Assembly: GCF_900450995.1 (NCBI RefSeq)
Contig: NZ_UGHY01000002.1
Span: 1,917,001-1,981,000 of the forward strand
Direction of reading: 5' to 3'
DNA: 64,000 nt
Origin: Haemophilus parainfluenzae
GTDB taxonomy: Bacteria > Pseudomonadota > Gammaproteobacteria > Enterobacterales > Pasteurellaceae
In this document: piece after piece, positions 1 through 10,238 of the stretch
How the letters are laid out: each line of letters starts with the position of its first letter
How positions within the stretch are numbered: the stretch's first letter is position 1
Program-made: the position numbers and the translations under genes
Notes under the pieces: generated by a model
Told to the model about the DNA's origin: nothing
Seen by the model: only the letters and a program-made list of their open reading frames with translations
The model's database searches: none

Positions 1-2
1 TG

Positions 3-1238
3 TTCCGTGCGATCCGTGTGGCAGAAGTGATTCCAGGCAAACCTTATATTGGTATTGAAACACCAAATGCGCACCGTCAAATGGTGCCATTGCGTGATGT
101 GCTCGATAGCAATGAATTCCGTTCATCCACATCATTGCTTTCAATGGCTTTGGGTAAAGATATTAGCGGAAAACCCGTTGTGGTTGATTTGGCTAAAATG
201 CCTCACTTGCTTGTCGCGGGTTCAACAGGCTCGGGTAAATCTGTTGGTGTGAATACCATGATTTTAAGTTTGCTTTTCCGTGTGACACCGGATGAAGTGA
301 AATTTATTATGATTGACCCGAAAGTGGTTGAACTTTCTATTTATAACGATATTCCACACTTGCTTACTCCTGTGGTGACGGATATGAAAAAAGCGGCGAA
401 TGCATTGCGTTGGTGCGTAGATGAAATGGAACGTCGTTATCAATTATTGTCAGCCTTACGTGTGCGTAACATTGAAGGGTATAACGAAAAAATTGAAGAA
501 TATGAAAAACTCAATATGCCAATTCCAAATCCAATTTGGAAACCGGGTGATACAATGGATAAGATGCCGCCTCCATTAGAAAAATTGAGTTATATTGTTG
601 TGATCGTTGATGAGTTTGCTGACTTAATGATGGTTGCAGGCAAACAAATTGAAGAGTTAATTGCTCGCTTAGCACAAAAAGCTCGTGCGATTGGTATCCA
701 CTTGATTTTAGCAACACAACGCCCTTCAGTAGATGTAATTACAGGATTAATTAAAGCTAATATCCCAAGCCGTATTGCCTTTACTGTGGCAAGCAAAATT
801 GACTCTAGAACGATTCTGGATCAGGGCGGTGCAGAAGCCTTATTGGGCCGTGGTGATATGTTATATTCAGGACAAGGCTCTTCAGATCTTGTTCGTGTAC
901 ATGGTGCCTTTATGAGTGATGATGAGGTGGCGCGTGTAGCAGATGATTGGCGTGCACGCGGTAAACCAAATTATATTGATGGCATTTTAGACGGCGCGGA
1001 TGATGAAGATTCTGGTGAAAAACCAACGGCAAGCAGTGGCGATCTCGATGCATTATTTGATGAAGTCGTTGAGTTTGTATTAAGCACAGGCAATACCTCG
1101 ACTTCTTATGTTCAACGTAAATTTAGTGTTGGGTTTAACCGAGCTGCTCGAATTATGGATCAGCTCGAAGAACAAGGTATTTTAGGCCCAATGAAAAATG
1201 GAAAACGAGAAATTTTAGCTCGACGTTCCGAATATTAA
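3..1238 (+). CDS. ftsK: DNA translocase FtsK, C-terminal part (5' end outside window)
   Basis: This is the motor and DNA-reading end of FtsK, the septal ATPase that pumps chromosome ends and activates XerCD at dif. The frame is open to the window edge, so the gene starts upstream and the GTG at 18 is internal. Counting from that GTG, a Walker A motif GSTGSGKS lies at residues 68-75 and a Walker [12 protein letters not shown] near 192-202. The winged-helix gamma domain that reads KOPS sequences occupies about 345-400. The line-up with E. coli FtsK continues to the last residues. lolA follows after 36 bases, the usual ftsK-lolA-rarA order. Confidence 0.97.
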   Translation, partial: FRAIRVAEVIPGKPYIGIETPNAHRQMVPLRDVLDSNEFRSSTSLLSMALGKDISGKPVVVDLAKMPHLLVAGSTGSGKSVGVNTMILSLLFRVTPDEVKFIMIDPKVVELSIYNDIPHLLTPVVTDMKKAANALRWCVDEMERRYQLLSALRVRNIEGYNEKIEEYEKLNMPIPNPIWKPGDTMDKMPPPLEKLSYIVVIVDEFADLMMVAGKQIEELIARLAQKARAIGIHLILATQRPSVDVITGLIKANIPSRIAFTVASKIDSRTILDQGGAEALLGRGDMLYSGQGSSDLVRVHGAFMSDDEVARVADDWRARGKPNYIDGILDGADDEDSGEKPTASSGDLDALFDEVVEFVLSTGNTSTSYVQRKFSVGFNRAARIMDQLEEQGILGPMKNGKREILARRSEY

Positions 1239-1274
1239 TTCTCTTAAGTTTCACTTTACAAAAAGGAAAGTAGA

Positions 1275-1901
1275 ATGAAAAAAACATTATTAAAAATGAC
1301 CGCACTTACTGCGCTATTAAGTGTGAGTAATTTTGCTTTTGCCGATGCTGCTGATGAGCTGCAAAATCGCTTAAATCAAGTGACAGTATTGAGCGCTGAT
1401 TTCTCTCAAACCGTGACCTCTGTTGGCGGTAAAAACGTCCAACAAGGAAGTGGAAAACTTCAAATTAAACGTCCAAATCTTTTCCGTATGGATACCAAAT
1501 CACCACAAGAAACACAAATTATTGCAGATGGTAAAACCCTTTGGTATTACGATCCATTCGTGCAACAAGTGACTGCTCAATGGGTGAAGGATGCGGTAAA
1601 TAATACCCCTTTCGTCCTTTTAACCAGTAACGATAAAAGCCACTGGAATCAGTATTCAGTGACGCAGAATGCGGATACCTTTGTGTTAAAACCGAAGGCG
1701 AAAAATAGCAATATTAAACAATTTGATATTCGTGTAGATACAAATGGTGTGTTAAAAAATTTCAGCACCACAGAAAAAGATGGTCAAACCAATCTTTATG
1801 TGTTGCGTAACATTACAAATCAAACACTAGCTGATAGCTTATTCCAATTTAGCGTACCGAAAGGCGTGGAATTGGATGACCAACGTAAAGGTAAAAAATA
1901 A
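1275..1901 (+). CDS. lolA: Outer membrane lipoprotein carrier LolA
   Basis: This is the periplasmic chaperone that takes lipoproteins released by LolCDE and hands them to LolB at the outer membrane. At 208 residues it has normal family length. A Sec signal peptide runs from residue 1 to about 23 (cleavage after SNFAFA). The mature protein starts [10 protein letters not shown] and shows the expected DFSQTV and [14 protein letters not shown] stretches. An AAGGAAAG ribosome site sits just before the ATG. Its partners lolC, lolD and lolE lie in this window at 40-48 kb. Confidence 0.96.
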   Translation: MKKTLLKMTALTALLSVSNFAFADAADELQNRLNQVTVLSADFSQTVTSVGGKNVQQGSGKLQIKRPNLFRMDTKSPQETQIIADGKTLWYYDPFVQQVTAQWVKDAVNNTPFVLLTSNDKSHWNQYSVTQNADTFVLKPKAKNSNIKQFDIRVDTNGVLKNFSTTEKDGQTNLYVLRNITNQTLADSLFQFSVPKGVELDDQRKGKK

Positions 1902-1906
1902 TCCAT

Positions 1907-1936
1907 AAGGTGTGAATGATAATCTTCACACCTTTT
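1907..1936 (+). terminator. Terminator after lolA
   Basis: A 10-bp perfect stem (AAGGTGTGAA / TTCACACCTT) with an 8-base loop is followed by TT. It lies 6 bases after the lolA stop and just before rarA. The T-run is short, so termination may be partial. Confidence 0.6.
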
Positions 1937-1954
1937 GCTTATTAAGGAAAGAAT

Positions 1955-3295
1955 ATGTCCAATCTTAATTTTGATTTTGCTGAAAATGACTTTCGCCCTT
2001 TAGCAGCCCGTATGCGTCCAACAAATTTGGAACAATATTATGGGCAAACACATTTAATTGGGGAAGGAAAGCCGCTTCGTAAAGCAATTCAAGCAGGGCA
2101 TATTCATTCGATGATTCTGTGGGGACCGCCGGGTACAGGTAAAACAACACTGGCGGAAATTATTGCTCATCGTATTAATGCAGAAGTTGAACGAATTTCA
2201 GCGGTGACAAGCGGCGTGAAAGAAATTCGAGAATCAATTGACCGAGCGAAACAAAATCGACTTGCAGATCGCCAAACGATTTTATTTGTGGATGAAGTGC
2301 ATCGCTTTAATAAAAGCCAACAAGATGCGTTTTTACCCCATATTGAAGATGGGACGATTATTTTTATTGGCGCCACAACGGAAAATCCTTCCTTTGAACT
2401 AAATAATGCATTGCTTTCTCGTGCGAGAGTCTACCTACTTAAGTCATTGACAGTGGCTGAAATCGAACAAGTTCTGCAACAAGCCATTTCTGATCCTGAG
2501 CGAGGATTAGGTAAAGAGCGTTTAGTTTTAGAAGAGAATTTGCTACAGGTTTTAGCTGAATATGTGAATGGTGATGCTCGCCTGGCTTTAAATTGTCTTG
2601 AACTGATGGTAGATATGGCTTCTGACACAGAAAACGGTAAGAAATTAGACCGCACTTTGTTGAAAGAAGTATTAGGTGAACGACAAGCGCGTTTTGATAA
2701 ACAAGGCGATCGTTTTTATGATTTGATTTCTGCTTTACATAAATCAATTCGAGGTTCAGCAGCAGATGCAGCACTTTATTGGTATGCACGAATTATCACA
2801 GCTGGTGGAGATCCCCTTTATGTAGCACGACGTTTATTAGCGATTGCCTCAGAAGATGTGGGTAATGCTGATCCAAGAGCAATGCAAGTTGCACTAGCGG
2901 CTTGGGATTGTTTTACGAGAGTGGGCGCTTATGAAGGAGAGCGAGCTATTGCGCAAGCCATTATTTATTTGGCTGTAGCACCGAAGAGTAATGCGGTTTA
3001 CAACGCATTTAATGCGGCAAAACAACATGTAAAAGAGTTTCCTGATTTTGATGTACCGCCTCATTTACGTAATGCGCCAACGGCTTTAATGAAAGAATTG
3101 GGCTATGGCGCTGAATATCGTTATGCACATGATGAACCTAATGCTTATGCCGCTGGAGAAAATTACTTCCCACCAGAACTGAAAGATACTCAATATTATT
3201 TCCCAACTAACCGTGGTATGGAAATTCAAATTAAAGAAAAGCTTGAGCGTTTACAAGAGCAAGATAAAAACGCATCAAAAAAACGCTATAAATAA
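1955..3295 (+). CDS. rarA: Replication-associated recombination protein A (RarA/MgsA)
   Basis: This is an AAA+ ATPase of the RarA/WRNIP1 family that acts at stalled replication forks, related to clamp-loader subunits. At 446 residues it is normal in length. It shows Walker [10 protein letters not shown] near residue 57, Walker [11 protein letters not shown] near 109, a sensor-type [12 protein letters not shown] near 140, and the C-terminal tetramerisation region ([14 protein letters not shown] onward). The start is preceded by AAGGAAAG. An IS3-family element is inserted 39 bases after the stop, in what was its terminator. Confidence 0.96.
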   Translation: MSNLNFDFAENDFRPLAARMRPTNLEQYYGQTHLIGEGKPLRKAIQAGHIHSMILWGPPGTGKTTLAEIIAHRINAEVERISAVTSGVKEIRESIDRAKQNRLADRQTILFVDEVHRFNKSQQDAFLPHIEDGTIIFIGATTENPSFELNNALLSRARVYLLKSLTVAEIEQVLQQAISDPERGLGKERLVLEENLLQVLAEYVNGDARLALNCLELMVDMASDTENGKKLDRTLLKEVLGERQARFDKQGDRFYDLISALHKSIRGSAADAALYWYARIITAGGDPLYVARRLLAIASEDVGNADPRAMQVALAAWDCFTRVGAYEGERAIAQAIIYLAVAPKSNAVYNAFNAAKQHVKEFPDFDVPPHLRNAPTALMKELGYGAEYRYAHDEPNAYAAGENYFPPELKDTQYYFPTNRGMEIQIKEKLERLQEQDKNASKKRYK

Positions 3296-3392
3296 TTTTT
3301 CTAGTATGGTAGATATAAAAAAGTGTGGCTAAATTGATCTGCACCCCAAAAGTTGGACTCAACAAACCAACAATTGAGGTGCAGATTTTTTT

Positions 3393-3746
3393 ATGGGTAA
3401 ACACTACGCAATCGAATTTAAATTACAGGCTCTTCAACCTATTTTGAATGGGAAAATGAGTATTAGAGAAGCCGCGCGTTTTTACAATATTCCTTCCAAC
3501 GCCCTAGTCAGGACATGGTTGAAACGGTTTGAAAAAAGTGGCATAAAAGGACTGATTCCCCGTAAACCATCAGGACGACCGCCAATGAAACCCAAATATG
3601 CAAAAATGCCACCGCCACCCAAAACTGAAGAAGACCGTTTACGCCTGAGAATTTTACAGCTTGAAGCGGAGGTGGCCTACCTAAAGGAGTTGAGAAGGCT
3701 CAGACTTCAGGACGAAGCCGAGCAACGGAAATTATCCAAAGGTTAA
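3393..3746 (+). CDS. IS3-family transposase OrfA
   Basis: This 117-residue protein binds the IS ends. It has an N-terminal helix-turn-helix (MSIREAARFYNIPSNALVRTW, about residues 20-40), then a second HTH-like basic part with SGRPPMK, and a C-terminal leucine-zipper-like helix (RLRILQLEAEVAYLKELR). The GAGGTG ribosome site lies 12 bases before the ATG and inside an end hairpin, which may lower translation of incoming read-through RNA. orfB overlaps in the -1 frame, so a fused OrfAB is expected by -1 frameshifting between about 3665 and 3743. I did not find a clear slippery heptamer. Confidence 0.9.
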   Translation: MGKHYAIEFKLQALQPILNGKMSIREAARFYNIPSNALVRTWLKRFEKSGIKGLIPRKPSGRPPMKPKYAKMPPPPKTEEDRLRLRILQLEAEVAYLKELRRLRLQDEAEQRKLSKG

Positions 3747-4552
3747 GAACACGCTATCCGTTAAAATGGCTTTTAGGCTTTGCACAGTTAGCGCGTAGTA
3801 CGTTTTTTGCTAAACTTCAGATTAAACTGGATAAGGATGAGCCGCTTAAAAAGGCCATTAAACGCATCAAAGCCAATCATCCTGATTATGGCTACCGACG
3901 TGTTCATGCCTGTTTACCAGGCGTGAATCATAAAAAAGTTCAACGTTTAATGCAGACACTTGGGCTTCAAGTGCGGTCAAGAAAAAGCAAGAAATTTACG
4001 ACTTATCGAGGCACGATAGGGGTGATTGCACCGAATCATCTTGAACGCGATTTTAGTGCAACGGCCCCGAAACAAAAATGGGTGACCGATATCACCGAGT
4101 TTAAGGCGAAAGATGGGAGTAAAGTCTATTTATCTCCAATTTTAGACTTATTTAACAATGAGATAGTCTCATATAATCTCAGCTATTCCCCAAACTGGGC
4201 GCAAGTAGAGGACATGTTAATGCAAGCCGTCAAAGGATTAAATAAAGCTTGTGGTGTCATTTTACATTCAGACCAAGGTTGGCAATATCAAATGGTAGCT
4301 TATCGTCGAATCTTGGCTGAATATGGCATTATTCAAAGTATGTCGAGAAAAGGGAATTGCTTAGATAATGCCGCAATGGAAAGTTTCTTTGGGCGATTAA
4401 AAACGGAATGTTTTTATGGTCGGGAATTTAACAGTAGAGAAGAGATAGTTGATGCTGTCAGGGATTATTTGGATTACTATAATCATCGACGGATTCAACT
4501 AAAATTAAAAGGACTGAGTCCGATACAATACCGAAAACAGTCCTTTAAATAA
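3665..4552 (+). CDS. IS3-family transposase OrfB (DDE integrase domain)
   Basis: This is the catalytic half of the transposase, an rve-type integrase core. The coordinates give the open frame, which overlaps orfA in the -1 frame. It has no ATG near its head, and the first usable internal start is the GTG at 3923, so translation probably comes from OrfAB frameshifting. The N-terminal HTH_21-type region ends in DYGYRRVHA. The catalytic acidic residues are in WVTDITEF, LHSDQGWQYQ and DNAAMESFFGRLKTE. I see no stop or frameshift, so the copy looks active. Confidence 0.88.
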   Translation, partial: SGGGLPKGVEKAQTSGRSRATEIIQRLRTRYPLKWLLGFAQLARSTFFAKLQIKLDKDEPLKKAIKRIKANHPDYGYRRVHACLPGVNHKKVQRLMQTLGLQVRSRKSKKFTTYRGTIGVIAPNHLERDFSATAPKQKWVTDITEFKAKDGSKVYLSPILDLFNNEIVSYNLSYSPNWAQVEDMLMQAVKGLNKACGVILHSDQGWQYQMVAYRRILAEYGIIQSMSRKGNCLDNAAMESFFGRLKTECFYGREFNSREEIVDAVRDYLDYYNHRRIQLKLKGLSPIQYRKQSFK

Positions 4553-4615
4553 CAGTCTAACTTTTTGGGGTCAGATTAAATTTGGCCGCACTTTTTGTTA
4601 TCACTTAAAAACGCA

Positions 4616-5698
4616 TTATTTTGCTGCTTTTAACTCTTGGTAATACTGTTCGTAATATTGAATCGCATCACCTACATCATCTTGCCAGTGGCTTTTTTGA
4701 AGAATTTCAGCTGTTGGATAAATTGATGGATCTTCAGTGATTTCTTTTGGAAGCACTTTTTTCGCTTCAAGGTTAGCCGTAGGGTAACCGATCGCTAAAG
4801 TCAATTTTTCCGCCGCTTTTGCACCTAGCAAGTAGTTAATTAACTTGTGTGCACCATCTGGGTTTTTAGAAGTTTTAGGAATCGCTAAAGTATCAACCCA
4901 AAGAACAGGACCTTCTTTTGGGAACACCATATTTAATGGAGCTTGTTCTTTTTTCGCGATACGCACAGAACCATTCCATAACTGACCTAATTCTACTTCA
5001 CCAGAGATGAATGAGTTTGCAGGGTTATCAGAATTGAAAGAAAGTACGTTTGGACGTAATTTCAATAACTCTTCATAAGCTTGCTTGATAATTGCAGGAT
5101 CTTTGGTGTTTGGATCTTGACCAATTTTTAATAACGCAATATTGAATACTTCACGCGCATCATCTAATAATTGGATTTTGTTTGCATATTCTGGTTTCCA
5201 GAAATCGCCCCAAGAAGTGAAGTCAGAACCTTTATAGGTATTGGTATTAAATGCAATACCTGGTGCACCTAACAACTGAGGAAGTGAGTATTTATTGCCT
5301 TTGTCATAAGGTTTGTTGAGCCAATCAGGGTCTAATTCTTTGATAACAGGTAATTTACTGTGATCTAATTCTTGTAGCATGCCTTCGCGTGCCATTTTAG
5401 ATACGAAGTAGTTAGATGGTGCAATAACATCATAACCGCCTGCATCACCTTGGGTTTTCATTTTGGCATACATCGTCTCATTAGATTCAAGACTTGCTAC
5501 AATAACTTTGATACCAGTTTCTTTTGTGAAGTCATCTAAAAGACCATCTGGTACGTATTCAGTCCAAGTATATAAGTACACGGTATCATTTGCTGGAGCC
5601 TGTGCTTTTGTTGCATCAGACTTGGCTTCTTTATCGTTACAAGCAGTTAATGTAGCGGCAACTAAACCGGCAGTAAGCAAACCTGCAAATTTTTTCAT
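4616..5698 (-). CDS. potD: Spermidine/putrescine-binding protein PotD
   Basis: This is the substrate-binding protein of the PotABCD polyamine importer, 360 residues. The N-terminus has a lipobox (LTAC, Cys about 20), so it is probably a membrane-anchored lipoprotein; the E. coli protein is soluble and periplasmic. The mature part shows the family's YTWTEYVPDGLL opening, the YDVIAPSNYFVSKM hinge region and SGEVELGQLWNGS. It is the last gene of potABCD, separated from potC by 137 bases that contain two stem-loops. An AGAACAAAGAA tract precedes the start. Confidence 0.94.
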   Translation of the reverse strand: MKKFAGLLTAGLVAATLTACNDKEAKSDATKAQAPANDTVYLYTWTEYVPDGLLDDFTKETGIKVIVASLESNETMYAKMKTQGDAGGYDVIAPSNYFVSKMAREGMLQELDHSKLPVIKELDPDWLNKPYDKGNKYSLPQLLGAPGIAFNTNTYKGSDFTSWGDFWKPEYANKIQLLDDAREVFNIALLKIGQDPNTKDPAIIKQAYEELLKLRPNVLSFNSDNPANSFISGEVELGQLWNGSVRIAKKEQAPLNMVFPKEGPVLWVDTLAIPKTSKNPDGAHKLINYLLGAKAAEKLTLAIGYPTANLEAKKVLPKEITEDPSIYPTAEILQKSHWQDDVGDAIQYYEQYYQELKAAK

Positions 5699-5737
5699 TT
5701 TTCTTTGTTCTCCGTAAAAGAGGGGGGGTAAAAAACC

Positions 5738-5793
5738 ACCTGCATTAATGCAGGTATAAAAATACGCCTTGATTGTGCGTCAAGGCGTATTTT
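5738..5793 (-). promoter_or_regulatory. Two intercistronic stem-loops between potC and potD
   Basis: 5738-5755 is a perfect 18-bp palindrome ACCTGCATTAATGCAGGT. 5759-5793 is a 14-bp stem (arms AAAATACGCCTTGA and TCAAGGCGTATTTT) with a 7-base loop. On the minus strand the longer stem lies nearer potC and is followed by few Ts, so it may be an attenuator or an RNA-stabilising 3' end that lets potD, needed in excess, accumulate apart from potABC. Confidence 0.6.
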
Positions 5794-5835
5794 ATTTGAT
5801 CTTAAAAGATTTGTGAAACCTTTTTATATCAATGT

Positions 5836-6606
5836 TTAATGATTATTTTTGCGTGTAACTAATTGACTTAAAATTACTAATCCTAATGAAAGCACGATCA
5901 TAATCGTTGCTAACGCATTTACTTCCGGTGTTACCCCTGTTTTTACAAGTGAGAAGATACGCAATGGTAGGATTTCATAGCTTACACCACTTACGAAAGA
6001 AGATACGACAACATCATCTAATGAAATAGTAAAGCTTAATAACCAACCAGATACCACTGCAGGTAAAGCGAGTGGTAGGATAATTTTACGCAAAATGGTG
6101 ACTTCGCTCGCACCTAAATCTTTTGCTGCTTCAAGCATTCTTGCATCAAAGCCATTTAAGCGAGAGAAAATTGTCACGGTAACATAAGGTAAACAGAATG
6201 TTACGTGAGCTAATAGTAATGACCAGAAACCTAACGAAATCCCTACAACCATGAATAAGGCAAGTAGAGAAACCGCCATTACGATATCTGGTGACATCAT
6301 GACGATAAATAACATACCGCTTACGGCTTGTTTACCGCGGAAACGATAGCGGTAAAGTGCGATAGCAGTTAAACCACCCACAATAGTCGCTAACGTTGCA
6401 GCGAAGAAAGCGATAGTGACAGAGTGGAACGCGGCTTGGATTAAGGTATCGTTATTAAATAAACGCTCATACCAGTTCCAACTAAAACCTTTCCAACTTA
6501 AACCATAACGGTCTTCATTGAAGGAGTTAGTCACCAAAATAATAATTGGGATATACAAATAAGCGTATACCACAAACATAAAAATATTACGCAGTAAACG
6601 ACTCAT
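5836..6606 (-). CDS. potC: Spermidine/putrescine ABC transporter permease PotC
   Basis: This is one of the two inner-membrane permeases of the polyamine importer, 256 residues with about six membrane helices. The ABC-contacting EAA loop is visible as EAAKDLGASEVTILRKIILPLALP (about residues 158-181). The start ATG overlaps the potB stop by one base (TAATG), which indicates translational coupling. Confidence 0.95.
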   Translation of the reverse strand: MSRLLRNIFMFVVYAYLYIPIIILVTNSFNEDRYGLSWKGFSWNWYERLFNNDTLIQAAFHSVTIAFFAATLATIVGGLTAIALYRYRFRGKQAVSGMLFIVMMSPDIVMAVSLLALFMVVGISLGFWSLLLAHVTFCLPYVTVTIFSRLNGFDARMLEAAKDLGASEVTILRKIILPLALPAVVSGWLLSFTISLDDVVVSSFVSGVSYEILPLRIFSLVKTGVTPEVNALATIMIVLSLGLVILSQLVTRKNNH

Positions 6607-7466
6607 TATTCTAACTCCACTTTCTTATTCAACAATTTATTTGCACGATAGTAAACGAAAATCAACAATGCCATTAAAATGGTTAAACCGATGCTGATTG
6701 CCGAACCGAATGGCCAGTTACGGGAAATTAAGAATTCGCTCTTAATCACGTTACCAACTAATAATACTTTCGCACCACCAAGTAAGTCTGCTACATAGAA
6801 CATCCCCATTGCTGGTAGTAGTACTAATAAACAACCTGCAACAATACCCGGCATGGTTAATGGCAAAATAACGCGGAAGAAACGTTGAACAGCATTAGCA
6901 CCTAAGTCTCTTGCCGCTTCTAATAAACGTCCGTCTAATTTTTCAATAGCAGAGTAGAGCGGTAGAATCATAAATGGTAAAAGGAGATACACTAAACCAA
7001 TGATTACAGCTACTTCGGTATTTAAAATACGAATAGGCTCACTCAAAATGCCCATATCCATTAGCATGGTATTTAACACACCTTTCACACCAAGGAATAC
7101 TTTCATCCCATAGATACGAATAAGTGAGTTTGTCCAGAATGGTAATACCACGAGGAACAACAAAAATGGACGATATTTTGGATTAATTTTGCTGACCATA
7201 AAGGCAAATGGATAGCCAATGAGTAAGCAAATAATCGTCGCGATGCCAGACATATACAATGAGTTCCACACTACCTGCGCATAAAGTGGATTAAACAGGT
7301 TAGTGTAGTTATCTAAAGTAAATGGCAAAGCATAAAAGTCACTACCATCTCGGGTTAAAAAACTTACGGTTAAAACCAATAAGTTTGGAATTAGCACAAA
7401 GAAGATTAACCAACTGAAGATAATTGCAACAGTAATTTTCTGGAATTTATTATTGATTATCTTCAT
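6606..7466 (-). CDS. potB: Spermidine/putrescine ABC transporter permease PotB
   Basis: This is the second inner-membrane permease of PotABCD, 286 residues from the ATG at 7466 (protein [13 protein letters not shown]). A longer frame starts four codons earlier, but the shorter start matches the family N-terminus. The EAA loop reads [24 protein letters not shown]. It overlaps the end of potA by 17 bases and the start of potC by one, so the three are translated as a unit. Confidence 0.94.
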   Translation of the reverse strand: MKIINNKFQKITVAIIFSWLIFFVLIPNLLVLTVSFLTRDGSDFYALPFTLDNYTNLFNPLYAQVVWNSLYMSGIATIICLLIGYPFAFMVSKINPKYRPFLLFLVVLPFWTNSLIRIYGMKVFLGVKGVLNTMLMDMGILSEPIRILNTEVAVIIGLVYLLLPFMILPLYSAIEKLDGRLLEAARDLGANAVQRFFRVILPLTMPGIVAGCLLVLLPAMGMFYVADLLGGAKVLLVGNVIKSEFLISRNWPFGSAISIGLTILMALLIFVYYRANKLLNKKVELE

Positions 7467-8565
7467 CGTTGAGTACAACCTCCCAACCTTCGTGCCATGT
7501 AATACCTACACGTTGACCAACGCTGTGATCCATATGCGGGTCATCTTCGTTAAAGAATTCGCTCACTAATACGCGTTTACCGTTGTGATCAAATTCGACT
7601 GTAGACTCAAGTGTCATTCCTTTATAGGTACGATCCACAATGCGACCAATAATTGCATTTGAGTGCTCATTTTCATCAAGCTCTTCAATCACAATATCTT
7701 CCGGGCGTAATAATACTTGTAGTTTTTGACCTTTTTCAGCAGAGATACTCGTGTGAATATCACATACGCGACCTTCTACGTTAGCAAGTAGTTCATCGTC
7801 AGATTTACGCTCAATCACAGTGGCATCAAATACGTTAATTTCACCGATGAAGCGAGCCACGAATAGGTTAGCTGGATCCTCATAAATTTCACGAGGTGAA
7901 CCATCTTGTGCAATTTTACCTTTACGTAATAAAACGATACGATCAGACATGGTGATCGCTTCTTCTTGATCGTGAGTAACGAAAATAAAGGTAATGCCAA
8001 GTTGACGCTGTAATTGTTTAAGTTCGTTTTGCATTTGTTTACGTAACTTATAATCCAGCGCAGATAAAGATTCATCAAGTAGCAACACTTTTGGCTTATT
8101 CACAACAGCGCGAGCAATCGCGATACGTTGTTGCTGACCACCAGAAAGTTGAGCTGGTTTACGATCGGCCATTTCTTCTAATTGCACCATACGCAATGCA
8201 TCCAGAACGCGAGATTTAATTTCGCTTTCTGCCACTTTTTGCATACGTAAACCAAAAGCCACGTTATCAAAAATAGTCATATGCGGGAATAACGCATAAC
8301 TCTGGAATACGGTGTTAATGTGGCGTTTTTCTGCCGGAACATTAGTAATATCTTCACCGTCCAAAATAATATGACCTTCATCTAACTCTTCTAAACCCGC
8401 TAATAAACGCAATACTGTAGTTTTACCACAGCCGGATGGGCCAAGAATTGTGACGAATTCACCGTTATTAATGGTTAGATTAAAATCATTAATAATTGTA
8501 TTAGAACCATAGGATTTTTTGATTGAACGAAGCTCAATAATAGGCTTTTGAACCAGATTTTCCAC
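7450..8565 (-). CDS. potA: Spermidine/putrescine ABC transporter ATPase PotA
   Basis: This ATPase powers polyamine uptake. I place the start at the GTG at 8565 (protein [12 protein letters not shown], 371 residues), because AGGGAG lies 13 bases upstream and the length then fits the family. The frame is open 21 codons further up, but that part looks like leader. Motifs are Walker [10 protein letters not shown], signature LSGGQQQR, Walker [13 protein letters not shown] and the H-loop VTHDQEE. A C-terminal TOBE-type regulatory domain follows. It is the first gene of potABCD. Confidence 0.94.
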   Translation of the reverse strand: MENLVQKPIIELRSIKKSYGSNTIINDFNLTINNGEFVTILGPSGCGKTTVLRLLAGLEELDEGHIILDGEDITNVPAEKRHINTVFQSYALFPHMTIFDNVAFGLRMQKVAESEIKSRVLDALRMVQLEEMADRKPAQLSGGQQQRIAIARAVVNKPKVLLLDESLSALDYKLRKQMQNELKQLQRQLGITFIFVTHDQEEAITMSDRIVLLRKGKIAQDGSPREIYEDPANLFVARFIGEINVFDATVIERKSDDELLANVEGRVCDIHTSISAEKGQKLQVLLRPEDIVIEELDENEHSNAIIGRIVDRTYKGMTLESTVEFDHNGKRVLVSEFFNEDDPHMDHSVGQRVGITWHEGWEVVLNDEDNQ

Positions 8566-8841
8566 TAGCTTTGGTTTTCTCCCTAATTTCACCAATTTAA
8601 TCGGTACTGAGTAGAAATGAACCTGCAAAAATGATGCAGGGGCGACATAAAATTGAATCGATATGATATAGCGAATTGTTAATGATGAAAAGGATTTAAT
8701 CGAGTTTTTAGGAAAAATTTATCTAAAATTTGACCGCACTTTTTTCAGAAAATTTTATAACTCTCCACTTTCTTGTTATATATCAAGAACTGTAACGAAT
8801 TTTGGGATTAGACTAACGCGGATATAAAGGAGAATCTTAAA

Positions 8842-10074
8842 ATGGAAGAACATTATAATGAATTATTACAGCGATTTTTAACTTATGTCGCATTTGATAC
8901 GCAATCTAAATCGTCTGCAAAACATTCGCCAAGTTCAGCAGGGCAAATGAAGTTAGCTTTGCACTTACAGAAAGAATTGATTGAACTTGGTTTACAAGCT
9001 GTCAATGTGACTAAGCATGCCGTTGTCACGGCTTATTTACCCTCAAATCATCCTGATTTAACACACACAATTGGTTTTATTTCCCACCTTGATACCTCAC
9101 CACAATGCAGCGGTAAAAATGTTCAACCTGAAGTGATTGAAAATTATCGGGGAGGAGATATTGCGTTAGGTTTAGGAGAGGAGTTTATTAGTCCTGTGTA
9201 TTATCCATTTTTACATCAGCTTATTGGCAAAACCTTGATTGTGACAGATGGAACTACTTTACTTGGTGCGGATAATAAAGCCGGAATCGCAGAAATTATG
9301 ACCGCACTTTCTGTATTACAACAGAAAAATATCCCGCATTGTAATATTCGAGTGGCATTTACGCCTGACGAAGAAATTGGTTTAGGAATGCATTATTTCC
9401 CATTGGATGATTTTCCTTGTGATTGGGCATATACCATTGATGGTGGGGAAGTGGGCGAGTTAGAGTATGAGAACTTTAATGCCGCAACCGCAAAAATTAC
9501 CTTTAAAGGTCGGAGCATTCATCCTGGTTATGCTAAAAACAAATTAGTGAATGCGCTTACGTTAGCTTGTGAATTTCAACAAGGTTTTCCAAAAGATGAT
9601 GTCCCTGAAAAAACATCGGGTAAAGAGGGTTTTTTCCATTTAGATGATTTTAAAGGGGATATTGAGAAAGTTGAGCTACATTATCTCATTCGAGATTTTG
9701 ACCAAGCTAATTTTGAACAACGTAAAGCGTTTATTTATCAACTCGTAGAAAAATTTAATAGAGAGAAAAGTCTAAAAGATCCCGTAGTATGTGTTATTGA
9801 AGACAGTTACAAAAATATGTATGACACAGTCAAAAATGTCCCACAGGCGATTAAGTTAGCTGATGCTGCAATGAAAGCTTGTGGTATTACGCCAAATCAT
9901 AAACCAATACGTGGTGGAACGGATGGGGCATTTTTAGCAGAAAAAGGATTAGCTTGTCCAAATATCTTTACCGGTGGCTATAATTTCCATAGTAAACATG
10001 AATTAGTGACACTTGAAGGGATGGAAAAAGCTGTCGAAGTGGTTATAAAAATAGCAAACTGTAAAGATTTGTAA
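8842..10074 (+). CDS. pepT: Peptidase T (tripeptide aminopeptidase)
   Basis: This is a cytosolic zinc aminopeptidase of family M20 that removes the N-terminal residue from tripeptides. At 410 residues it is full length. Metal and catalytic motifs are visible: SHLDTSPQ (about 85-92), LLGADNKAGIAE (about 139-150, metal Asp), TPDEEIGLG (about 174-182, catalytic Glu) and DGGEVGELEYENFNAA. AAGGAG precedes the start. It is divergent from potA, with a 276-base gap that holds both promoters and a lone USS at about 8728-8744. Confidence 0.95.
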   Translation: MEEHYNELLQRFLTYVAFDTQSKSSAKHSPSSAGQMKLALHLQKELIELGLQAVNVTKHAVVTAYLPSNHPDLTHTIGFISHLDTSPQCSGKNVQPEVIENYRGGDIALGLGEEFISPVYYPFLHQLIGKTLIVTDGTTLLGADNKAGIAEIMTALSVLQQKNIPHCNIRVAFTPDEEIGLGMHYFPLDDFPCDWAYTIDGGEVGELEYENFNAATAKITFKGRSIHPGYAKNKLVNALTLACEFQQGFPKDDVPEKTSGKEGFFHLDDFKGDIEKVELHYLIRDFDQANFEQRKAFIYQLVEKFNREKSLKDPVVCVIEDSYKNMYDTVKNVPQAIKLADAAMKACGITPNHKPIRGGTDGAFLAEKGLACPNIFTGGYNFHSKHELVTLEGMEKAVEVVIKIANCKDL

Positions 10075-10194
10075 ATTATTGTAAAGAAGAAGCTTGCATT
10101 TGTCAGAATATGTCAATATAATCGTTAGCGTTTTATCGAGATTCCTTTGATAAAGCTAAACTTTAGAGATTTTATTCATAAATTCCTTTTTGGT

Positions 10195-10220
10195 GCTCCT
10201 AAGAAATTAGGAGCTTTTTT
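10195..10220 (+). terminator. Terminator after pepT
   Basis: An 8-bp perfect stem GCTCCTAA / TTAGGAGC with GAAA loop is followed by seven Ts. It lies between convergent pepT and gloC and reads in the pepT direction. Confidence 0.8.
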
Positions 10221-10238
10221 TACCCTAAATTCAGATCT

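Larger units (their letters stand above)
3335..4578 (+). mobile_element. Complete IS3-family insertion sequence (IS150-like), copy 1
   Basis: The element is 1244 bp. Its imperfect terminal repeats begin TGATCTGCACCCC (left) and, read inward on the other strand, TAATCTGACCCC (right). A 3-bp duplication AAT lies on both sides (3332-3334 and 4579-4581). It holds two overlapping frames, orfA and orfB, with a DDE transposase. Removing the IS and one AAT rejoins AAGTGTGGCT and TTGGCCGCACTT, an inverted USS pair, so the IS sits in the loop of the rarA/potD terminator. A second copy of exactly the same length lies at 21994-23237. Confidence 0.93.

Noticed and set aside
8566..8628. Longer start for potA (21 extra codons)
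   Set aside because: The GTG at 8565 has AGGGAG upstream and gives the family length; the extra residues look like leader sequence.
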